6,958 bases of DNA from Acidobacteriota bacterium. GTDB lineage: Bacteria; Acidobacteriota; Aminicenantia; Aminicenantales; Aminicenantaceae. This document shows positions 1 to 5,825 of this stretch, piece after piece. The position numbers were made by a program, and so were the translations under genes. A model generated the notes under the pieces. It worked only from the letters and a program-made list of their open reading frames with translations, was not told the DNA's origin and ran no database searches. Location: positions 1-6,958 of the forward strand of contig JAUWSR010000209.1 of NCBI GenBank assembly GCA_030609975.1. Direction: 5' to 3'. Within the stretch, counting starts at the first letter, position 1, and each line of letters opens with the position of its first letter.

Positions 1-551
1 CCGTGGCACTTCCTATGGACATGGTTGGGGTAGCCATAACCTTTGTGAGTGTTTTGTCCGAACGTCGTATGAACCGTTTGAACAACCCCGCTCTCAGTGT
101 CGGTCTGCCTCCTTTTTTAACCAAGGGGGCTGGCATGTTTTCCGGTATGATGTTGAGCCAGTATACGGCTGATATGCAGATCGTGGAACAGAGGATCCTC
201 TCCATGCCTGCCTCGATTCAGTCCATCCCGGCGGCAGCGGATCAGGAAGATTTTGTCTCCATGGGTATGAACACCGCTCTCAAGAACATCCAGATCCTGG
301 ACAATGCCTACGGGATCCTGGGGATCGAATTTATGGCTGCAGCCCAAGCTTTAGATTTGCGTGAGATCATTGAGGAGACTCCCTACCGTTATGGCGAGGG
401 AGTAGCTAAGGCCAGGGAGGTTATCCGTAGATATGTCGAATATTTGGATGTGGATAGACCACTCTTTCCGGACCACAACCGTATCAAGGATCTGGTAGAG
501 TCCTGTGAGATTTTGGACGAGGTTGAGAAAGTCGTGGGCAACTTAGGATAG
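1..551 (+). CDS. hutH: Histidine ammonia-lyase, C-terminal third (5' end outside window)
   Basis: This enzyme removes ammonia from L-histidine to give trans-urocanate, the first step of cytoplasmic histidine breakdown. The frame is open to the left edge. The GTG at position 3 is an internal Val codon in the conserved stretch VALPMDM, not a start. About 182 residues are visible. Numbered from that Val, the family signatures are SERRMNRLNNPALS (19-32), GLPPFLT (34-40), SGMMLSQYTA (47-56), and PASIQSIP followed by QEDFVSMG (69-88). The Glu of QED (82) matches the catalytic-base region of the Pseudomonas enzyme (E414). The Ala-Ser-Gly segment that forms the MIO cofactor lies upstream, outside the window, so full activity cannot be judged here. 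The family is about 500 residues long, so roughly two thirds are missing only because of the window edge. The next gene starts 9 bases after the stop and is probably co-transcribed. Confidence 0.95.
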   Translation, partial: VALPMDMVGVAITFVSVLSERRMNRLNNPALSVGLPPFLTKGAGMFSGMMLSQYTADMQIVEQRILSMPASIQSIPAAADQEDFVSMGMNTALKNIQILDNAYGILGIEFMAAAQALDLREIIEETPYRYGEGVAKAREVIRRYVEYLDVDRPLFPDHNRIKDLVESCEILDEVEKVVGNLG

Positions 552-556
552 GGAGG
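551..556 (+). promoter_or_regulatory. Ribosome binding site for the DUF1080 gene
   Basis: GGGAGG begins on the last base of the hutH stop codon and sits 4 bases before the GTG at 561. It supports that GTG as the start over the in-frame ATG at 588, which would remove the basic n-region of the signal peptide. The spacing is a little short. The overlap with the hutH stop suggests translational coupling. Confidence 0.65.
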
Positions 557-560
557 CGAA

Positions 561-1238
561 GTGAAACAAAAACGAGCTCGGACTCTAATGGCGTTGGTGG
601 GGCTTTTATCTGTTCTGATTTTACCTGTCTGCTCGAGTCAGGGGGAAGAAGATTTGGAAGGATTTATCCCCTTGTTTGATGGTAAAAGTCTGGAGGGATG
701 GAGGAAGCTGACGGAATCGAGTGAACGATGGGGAAAATGGGAGGTTGTCGAGGGCGTTATTGTGGGTGACCAATATCCGGAAGGTAAAGGGGGATTGTTT
801 GTAACAACCACCACATTTAAAGATTTCGAGCTCTATGCTGAAGTAAAAGCCGACTATCCTATAGATACCGGCTTGTTTTTGCGTGTTCAGCCCAATGTGC
901 TTTCTTATCAGGTGACCATCGATTATCGCCCCGAGGGAGAGGTGGGTGCTGTCTACTGCCCGGGGGGAGGAGGCTTTTTGCTACACAAACCTCAGGGCGT
1001 AGAGCTTTGGAAAGCCGATGATTTCAATCGTGTCCGCGTCAAGATATCCGGACAGCCCGCTCACATCCAGGTTTGGATCAACGGGACGGCCTTGGTGGAT
1101 TATCAGGATTCACTGGTCGAGGGCAAACCGCGTGTCCCTGAAACCGGATTCATCGGGATTCAAGTCCATGGGGGATCTTCCTGGAAAAAGGGCAATAAGG
1201 TCTATTTCCGCAAGCTTTTGGTTCGCCCCTTGGATTGA
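561..1238 (+). CDS. Secreted DUF1080 (3-keto-disaccharide hydrolase-like) protein
   Basis: This is a 225-residue exported protein of the DUF1080/PF06439 family, a concanavalin-like beta-sandwich domain that some members use for glycoside (3-keto-disaccharide) hydrolysis. The actual substrate is unknown. The N-terminus has a basic stretch (K2, K4, R5, R7) and a hydrophobic core (about 9-23), then Cys24. The lipobox-like LPVC has Val at -1, so a lipoprotein is possible but not typical; ordinary signal peptidase I cleavage after about residue 26 is the alternative. The domain fills residues 33-225, with PLFDGKSLEGW (37-47), GLFLRV (104-109), YQVTIDY (116-122), a glycine-rich loop (135-138), WINGTALVDYQD (172-183), GFIGIQVHGG (196-205) and the closing strand VYFRKLLVRPL (214-224). 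Length is normal for a single-domain member. It follows hutH by 9 bases, but the family has no known role in histidine breakdown. Its last 37 bases are shared with the convergent hutI. Confidence 0.87.
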   Translation: MKQKRARTLMALVGLLSVLILPVCSSQGEEDLEGFIPLFDGKSLEGWRKLTESSERWGKWEVVEGVIVGDQYPEGKGGLFVTTTTFKDFELYAEVKADYPIDTGLFLRVQPNVLSYQVTIDYRPEGEVGAVYCPGGGGFLLHKPQGVELWKADDFNRVRVKISGQPAHIQVWINGTALVDYQDSLVEGKPRVPETGFIGIQVHGGSSWKKGNKVYFRKLLVRPLD

Positions 1239-2515
1239 GGCAGAGCCCCTGTCCGTTTGTCCCGGACCACGATTTTTCCGTTTTTGATCACATGTCTTAC
1301 CGGATTGATACCGAAGTGATAAACCAGATAAGGAAAATTCGGGGCGTCGCAGAGCACCATATCCATCTTTTTTCCGACTTCTAGACTTCCTATTTCTGTA
1401 TGGCGATCTATGCCGTAGGCAGCGTTGATGGTTACGGCGTTGATGGCTTCTTCCACGGTCATATTCAGCAAGTAAACCGCCAGTTGCATGATGAAAAATT
1501 GGGATTCCGTCATGGAACTCCCCGGATTAAAATCAGTGGCTAAAGCCACGATGGCCCCGGCTTCGATAAGGGCGCGGGCCGGAGCTTTTTGGTTTTGCAA
1601 AAGGAAAAACGGGACACCGGGAAGGAGGATGGCGGTGGTGTTGCTGGCTGCCATTTTTTGGATTCCATCGTCGGTGATGGTGATCAGATGCTCTGCGGAT
1701 ACAGCCCCTTCGTCAACCGCGAGTTGAGAGCCTCCAAGTGAAACGAATTCGTCGGCATGAAGCTTGATCTTTAGACCGGCTTTTTTTGCGGCTGCGATCA
1801 AATGACGGGATTCCTCCACCGAATAGACACCCTCTTCACAGAAGATATCAAAAAATTCGGCTAAATTATTTTTCTCGACTTCGGGGAGTATTGTTTGAGT
1901 GAGGAGTTTGATATATTCCCCTTTTCTGGACTTGTATTCCCGAGGGACTTCATGTGCTCCCAGGAAAGTTTTAACGATATCTACAGGGTGGAGTTGATCC
2001 GCGTGCTTTAAAGCGAGTAATTGTTTGATCTCGTCCTTTAGGTTTAAACCATATCCACTCTTTCCCTCTACGGTTGTTGTACCGTGAAGCAACATGATGT
2101 CGAGCCGGCTTAAGCAAAGGGAGACGAGATCGTCTTGAGATATGGCCCGTGTGGCATCGACGGTGGACTGGATCCCCATTCCCTGGGCGGCCAATTCTCG
2201 ATAGGTGGCGCCTTTGATGCGCAGCAAGAACTCGTTTTCACGGCTGCCGCCAAAAGGAAGATGGGTGTGGGGATCGACCAGTCCGGGAAGAGCTGTTTTT
2301 CCGCTGCCGTCCAGGGTTGTTCCCCCGGGCTCTAACCGAACCTGGGACAAATAATCCGCTTCCGTTCCTACAAATACGATCTGTCCCTTAGAGGAAGCGA
2401 CGCATCCCTGATTGATCACACCTAGGTCATTGAGAGATTTTCCCCGTTTAGGGATGTCTCCGCAGCAGGTGACGACCTGGTTGCAGCGAATAACAGCGAG
2501 ATCAGCCGATACCAC
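1202..2515 (-). CDS. hutI: Imidazolonepropionase
   Basis: This amidohydrolase-superfamily metalloenzyme hydrolyses 4-imidazolone-5-propionate to N-formimino-L-glutamate, the third step of histidine breakdown. At 437 residues it is a little longer than the usual 400-420. Metal ligands by family alignment from memory are H83 and H85 (DPHTHLPFGGSRE, 81-93), H253 (KLHADE, 251-256) and D328 (ATDFNPGSS, 326-334). E256 and H276 (SAEHL) match the catalytic Glu and His of the Bacillus enzyme. GTTTVEGKSGYGL (145-157) and FLGAHEVPREY (184-194) are further family signatures. The C-terminal strand ends near NGKIVV (412-417), and the last 20 or so residues are an added basic tail. The chosen start is the GTG inside the ftsZ end, giving a 14-base overlap. 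An RBS-like TAAGGA lies 9 bases upstream of it. The catalytic set is intact, so I expect an active enzyme. Its place behind ftsZ, and on the strand opposite hutH, is unusual. Confidence 0.96.
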   Translation of the reverse strand: MVSADLAVIRCNQVVTCCGDIPKRGKSLNDLGVINQGCVASSKGQIVFVGTEADYLSQVRLEPGGTTLDGSGKTALPGLVDPHTHLPFGGSRENEFLLRIKGATYRELAAQGMGIQSTVDATRAISQDDLVSLCLSRLDIMLLHGTTTVEGKSGYGLNLKDEIKQLLALKHADQLHPVDIVKTFLGAHEVPREYKSRKGEYIKLLTQTILPEVEKNNLAEFFDIFCEEGVYSVEESRHLIAAAKKAGLKIKLHADEFVSLGGSQLAVDEGAVSAEHLITITDDGIQKMAASNTTAILLPGVPFFLLQNQKAPARALIEAGAIVALATDFNPGSSMTESQFFIMQLAVYLLNMTVEEAINAVTINAAYGIDRHTEIGSLEVGKKMDMVLCDAPNFPYLVYHFGINPVRHVIKNGKIVVRDKRTGALPQSKGRTKSLRK

Positions 2516-3725
2516 GTGGAGTTTTCCTTATCGCTGCGTTTTTAGTCCTGCGAATAAAAGAGGGAGTCTCGTAAGAATCCCATTGTTTTTCCCAGGAGGG
2601 TCTTTCCATCTTATCCCACATCGGTTCGTTCCCCTTAGGTTCAAAAATGTAAGGAGGTGTTTTTTGAGGGACCTGGAAGTGGGGAGGAGTATCTCGACGC
2701 GGGTGAGACACGATGTCCTGAGGCATGATGGTTTCGTGTTGCTGTGCTCTATCGAAACCTGTAGCGATGACCGTGACTTTGACCATTTCCTTGAGAGATT
2801 CATCGATGACGGTACCGAAGATGATGTTGGCTTCGGGGTGCGCTTGGCTGTGGATGAGTTCTGAGGCTTTGGATACCTCGTGCAGTCTGATGTCTTTACT
2901 GCCGGTGATATTGATGAGCACTCCATGCGCACCAGCGATGGAAGTGTCGATGAGTAGAGGAGAGGAAACGGCCTTCTGAGCGGCATCCAAAGCGCGGTTC
3001 TCACCCGTGGCAATGCCGGTTCCCATAAAGGCCATGCCCATGCCTTTCATAACCGATTTTACATCCGCAAAGTCTAAATTGATCAGACCCGGTCTCGTGA
3101 TGAGATCTGAAATCCCCTGAACGGCTTGACGGAGAATGTCGTCTGCCATGCGAAAGGCATCCTGGATGGAGGTGTCCAGGGTGACAGTCTCCAGAAGTCT
3201 CTCATTGGGGATGGAGATGACTGTGTCCACGGCGGACTTCAGCTCTTCCAGACCCTCCTGGGATTGTTGCATCCTAATCTTGCCTTCGAACCCAAAGGGA
3301 AGGGTTACGATGGCGATAGCCAGAATATCCAATTCTGAAGCCAGGTTAGCGATAACAGGTGTAGCTCCTGTGCCCGTGCCGCCGCCCAGGCCGGTGGTGA
3401 GAAACACCATATCCGCTCCCTCGAGCAGATCGATCAGTTTATCGGTGTCCTCCATGGCGGCCTGCTTGCCGACATCCGGTCGTCCACCTGACCCCAGACC
3501 CTTTGTCAATTGAGTGCCGATCTGGAGCTTGGTGCCGGCTTTATTGGTGTTAAGGGCCTGCAGGTCGGTGTTTACCGCGATAAAATCGACACCCTCGATA
3601 CGGGCATCGATCATGCGGTTCACCGCGTTGCCGCCGCCGCCGCCAAGGCCGATGACCTTGATCTTAGCTCCAGAGTTTTCATCTGCGAGATGAAATTTGA
3701 GTTTACTCCGATACTCCTCACTCAT
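2502..3725 (-). CDS. ftsZ: Cell division protein FtsZ
   Basis: FtsZ is the tubulin-like GTPase that polymerises at mid-cell to form the Z ring. The 407 residues show the expected order: a short N-terminal extension (1-20), the Rossmann GTP-binding domain with KVIGLGGGGGNAVNRM (23-38), the tubulin signature GGGTGTG (114-120), and FGFEGKIR (144-151). The T7 synergy loop NLDFADVK (216-223) carries D218 and D221, matching the catalytic aspartates D209 and D212 of E. coli. The C-terminal GTPase-activating domain runs to about 324. A Pro-rich linker of about 60 residues follows, then the conserved tail peptide ETPSFIRR (386-393) that binds FtsA. After it comes a 14-residue basic end (394-407). The ATG start has a perfect AGGAGG 5 bases upstream. 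The gene follows ftsA by 9 bases and overlaps hutI by 14. All key residues are present. Confidence 0.99.
   Translation of the reverse strand: MSEEYRSKLKFHLADENSGAKIKVIGLGGGGGNAVNRMIDARIEGVDFIAVNTDLQALNTNKAGTKLQIGTQLTKGLGSGGRPDVGKQAAMEDTDKLIDLLEGADMVFLTTGLGGGTGTGATPVIANLASELDILAIAIVTLPFGFEGKIRMQQSQEGLEELKSAVDTVISIPNERLLETVTLDTSIQDAFRMADDILRQAVQGISDLITRPGLINLDFADVKSVMKGMGMAFMGTGIATGENRALDAAQKAVSSPLLIDTSIAGAHGVLINITGSKDIRLHEVSKASELIHSQAHPEANIIFGTVIDESLKEMVKVTVIATGFDRAQQHETIMPQDIVSHPRRDTPPHFQVPQKTPPYIFEPKGNEPMWDKMERPSWEKQWDSYETPSFIRRTKNAAIRKTPRGIG
2525..2530 (-). promoter_or_regulatory. Probable ribosome binding site for hutI, inside ftsZ
   Basis: Read on the minus strand, TAAGGA stands 9 bases before the GTG start of hutI and lies wholly within ftsZ codons. 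It is the only purine-rich match near this start. Together with the 14-base overlap it suggests that hutI is translated by ribosomes arriving from ftsZ or restarting at the junction. Confidence 0.5.
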
Positions 3726-3730
3726 ATTGA

Positions 3731-3736
3731 CCTCCT
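3731..3736 (-). promoter_or_regulatory. Strong ribosome binding site for ftsZ
   Basis: On the minus strand, a perfect AGGAGG sits 5 bases before the ftsZ ATG and overlaps the TAG stop of ftsA. It is the strongest such site in the window. This fits the known need for many more FtsZ than FtsA molecules from a shared mRNA. Confidence 0.85.
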
Positions 3737-4958
3737 AAGTCTCTTTTAGCCAGTCTTTAAACTTGAACCAAAAACCTCTCTTTTTATCTCGAGAAAAGCC
3801 TTTTTCTTTCCATTCATTAAAACCGTAGAGAAGCAGTCCTACGGCTGCTGCATAGTCAGGCGTACTGACTCGATCGACCAATCCTCCGATCCCGCCGGGG
3901 TCGCCTCTGCGCACGGGCAGATCGAATACGTTTTCCGCCACTTCTTCCAATCCGTCCAGGAGTGCTGTTCCACCTGTGAACACGACTCCTGAATTCAAGG
4001 ATTTTTCATAACCCATACGTTTTATGTCATTGTCTACCAGGCGGAAAATCTCTTCTGCCCGGGGTTGTATGATATCCGCTAGGAGCTGACGGGAAAGCAC
4101 GCGGTCTTTTTTGCCGCGTCCCACAGACGGCACATCAATGGTCTCCAGCTCTTCCATTAGAGGGGCAGCAGCACACCCGTATTTCTTTTTGATCTTTTCT
4201 GCATCCGGTATGGGAGTCCGTAGACCCACTGCAATATCGTTGGTGAAATTGTCTCCTCCGATGGGGATGACAGAGGTGTACCACAGACTTCCACGCTCGA
4301 ATATGGCTACCTCGGTGGTGCCTCCTCCGATATCGATGAGCCCCACTCCCAGCTCCATCTCATCGTGCGTTAAAATAGAAGCACTGGTGGCGATCTGATT
4401 GAGTACGATCTGCTCGATCTCGATCCCGGCCCGAGTCACGCACGATCTCATGTTTTGCACTGAAGTAATGGCTCCGGTCACGATATGCACATTGACTTCG
4501 AGCTTGATCCCGTTCATGCCCAGTGGGTCCTTGATACCATCCTGTTCATCCACCACAAATTCTTGGGGAATGACATGGATGATCTCCCGATCAGGGGGGA
4601 TGGAGACCGCCTTGGATTGATCGATCACACGTTTGATGTCATCCCGTGTGATCTCTCGGTTTTTGCTGGACACGGCGATCACTCCTCGGCTGTTGAAGCT
4701 TTTGATATGGGCTCCAGAAATGCCGATAAAGCCGGAATCGATCTCCACCCCGGCCATCAGTTCTGCCTCTTCTTGGGCCTTTTTGATGGCTTCAACGGTG
4801 GCTTCCAGATTCACCACGACGCCCTTCCTAAGGCCTTTGGAATCAGCCGTTCCGATCCCGATGATCTCGATCTTTTTGTCCTCTGTGACCTCGCCGATGA
4901 TGGCGGCCACTTTCTTTGTGCCGATGTCAAATCCAACGATGTAACCGTTTTTCGGCAT
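3735..4958 (-). CDS. ftsA: Cell division protein FtsA
   Basis: FtsA is the actin-like ATPase that anchors FtsZ filaments to the inner membrane and recruits later divisome proteins. The 407 residues contain phosphate-1 motif GFDIGTKK (9-16), the FtsA-specific 1C subdomain (about 82-160, starting near GAHIKSFNSRGVI), phosphate-2 motif DIGGGTTEVAIF (209-220), and the adenosine motif VVFTGGTALLDG (325-336). The last residues, GFWFKFKDWLKE (395-406), form an amphipathic aromatic and basic helix, the expected membrane-targeting sequence. The ATG is preceded by AAAGGAG at 8 bases and overlaps the ftsQ stop by one base in TAATG, a usual translational coupling. ftsZ follows 9 bases downstream. Length and motifs are normal for the family, with no missing key residue. 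The GGIGG-containing stretch (352-359) is typical of FtsA close to the end of its last subdomain. Confidence 0.98.
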   Translation of the reverse strand: MPKNGYIVGFDIGTKKVAAIIGEVTEDKKIEIIGIGTADSKGLRKGVVVNLEATVEAIKKAQEEAELMAGVEIDSGFIGISGAHIKSFNSRGVIAVSSKNREITRDDIKRVIDQSKAVSIPPDREIIHVIPQEFVVDEQDGIKDPLGMNGIKLEVNVHIVTGAITSVQNMRSCVTRAGIEIEQIVLNQIATSASILTHDEMELGVGLIDIGGGTTEVAIFERGSLWYTSVIPIGGDNFTNDIAVGLRTPIPDAEKIKKKYGCAAAPLMEELETIDVPSVGRGKKDRVLSRQLLADIIQPRAEEIFRLVDNDIKRMGYEKSLNSGVVFTGGTALLDGLEEVAENVFDLPVRRGDPGGIGGLVDRVSTPDYAAAVGLLLYGFNEWKEKGFSRDKKRGFWFKFKDWLKET

Positions 4959-5821
4959 TATTCTGACTCCTTTCCGGCAGCAGAAATTGCTGTACCGGCT
5001 GAAGTTTGCGGCTTAAAGTAGATTCGTTCTGGTATGCGGAGGTCCACATATTCCAAAGCACCGAATCTTTCTAAAAACAGCCTCTCTGAACGTAACGTCT
5101 GCAGCTTCTGGAAGAAACGATCATGTCCCAGTTTTATCCAAGCAGGAAAATCCTTTAGCCTGACCTGGACATTGTCATACTCACTGAGGTTGACGACCTG
5201 CACTCGATCTTTTTCCTCAGGCGGCAATTCCTCCAGGAGCTTCCAGGCTAGCATCAATTTTTCCTCTCGTTCTTCCTGAAAATCCTGTTTATCTGTGAAC
5301 AGCGGCAATTTCCATTCTGATGGTGATGTAATGGGAGAAAGCTCAACGCCCTCTCGATCGATTAAAATCCATGAGCCTGTTTGGATGACTGCGGTGGGAA
5401 TTCTCTCCGTAATCACGATCTTTATTCGTGAAGGTAAGGCCTTGCCTATATGGACCTCTTTGATCCAGGGGTGTGCCTCTAAGGAATGCCGCAGATGATC
5501 AATATCCAAAAGCAGGATGTTCCCCATGTGTTTTTGAGCGAGATAACTTTCCGCTGCAGCCTTGAGTTCGAGTTTTCCACACACCACATCTATCTCAGAG
5601 ATAATCAACTTATCCCATCCGATAAGATAGAGATAGGTCTGTTGGGCGGTCACAAACATGCCCGTGAAAAGAATTCCCAGCAGAAAAATATGCCAAGGCT
5701 TAACCTTGAATTTTTTTTGAATTTTTTTCGGCGCCGCTCGCTTCTCCCCACGCCGGTAGTGACTGGTCTCCACTCTGGGCTCCAGCCGGTATTTGAAGGG
5801 GAGATTGAGGTTTACCGCCAT
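4958..5821 (-). CDS. ftsQ: Cell division protein FtsQ (DivIB-like)
   Basis: FtsQ is a single-pass inner-membrane protein that links early and late divisome parts, normally with FtsL and FtsB. From the chosen start it has 287 residues. A basic cytoplasmic N-terminus (about 1-42) is rich in Lys and Arg. One membrane segment spans about 44-67 (starting HIFLLGILFTGMF). A POTRA domain follows at about 72-141, with LLLDIDHLRHSLEAHPWIKEV in its middle and the KALPSRIKIVITERIP signature at its end. The FtsQ beta domain starts near SWILIDREGV and closes with YVDLRIPERI, before a short Ala/Ser/Gly tail. I chose the ATG at 5821 because it lies 4 bases after the murC stop and has GGAGGAGA just upstream. 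A longer frame opens at 5893, but it would overlap murC by 68 bases and add 24 residues unlike the family. Family sequence identity is generally low, so the call rests on architecture and position. Confidence 0.93.
   Translation of the reverse strand: MAVNLNLPFKYRLEPRVETSHYRRGEKRAAPKKIQKKFKVKPWHIFLLGILFTGMFVTAQQTYLYLIGWDKLIISEIDVVCGKLELKAAAESYLAQKHMGNILLLDIDHLRHSLEAHPWIKEVHIGKALPSRIKIVITERIPTAVIQTGSWILIDREGVELSPITSPSEWKLPLFTDKQDFQEEREEKLMLAWKLLEELPPEEKDRVQVVNLSEYDNVQVRLKDFPAWIKLGHDRFFQKLQTLRSERLFLERFGALEYVDLRIPERIYFKPQTSAGTAISAAGKESE
4967..4973 (-). promoter_or_regulatory. Ribosome binding site for ftsA
   Basis: On the minus strand, AAAGGAG lies within the last codons of ftsQ, 8 bases before the ftsA ATG. 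Together with the TAATG stop/start overlap it fixes the ftsA start and indicates coupled translation. Confidence 0.75.
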
Positions 5822-5825
5822 GGAC

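Noticed and set aside
3..5. GTG at 3 as the start of a short 182-residue protein.
   Set aside because: The residues from here on are the conserved middle of histidine ammonia-lyase, so the gene simply continues off the left edge.
1251..1285. Possible intrinsic terminator after the DUF1080 gene: GTCCG/CGGAC stem with two T5 runs on the plus strand.
   Set aside because: The stem is only 5 bp with a 7-base loop, the first T run starts five bases after the stem and the two runs are interrupted, and the whole element lies in hutI codons. It is the best candidate for ending the plus-strand transcript but too weak to annotate.
2412..3013. Open frames opposite or out of frame with ftsZ, including one of 161 codons on the minus strand and one of 150 codons on the plus strand.
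   Set aside because: Both lie within conserved ftsZ or the start of hutI, and their translations are low-complexity with no family resemblance.
3625..3650. GCC/GCG triplet repeat resembling a microsatellite.
   Set aside because: It is the codon run for the glycine-rich GTP-binding loop of FtsZ, a conserved protein motif and not an expanding repeat.
4485..5021. A long plus-strand open frame of 178 codons opposite ftsA and ftsQ.
   Set aside because: It is fully antisense to conserved ftsA codons, has no RBS or recognisable motif, and follows from the codon pattern of the opposite strand.
5640..5710. Internal promoter for ftsA/ftsZ inside ftsQ, as known in E. coli.
   Set aside because: On the minus strand a TTGGCA is present after the A-tracts, but no acceptable -10 hexamer lies 16-18 bases downstream.
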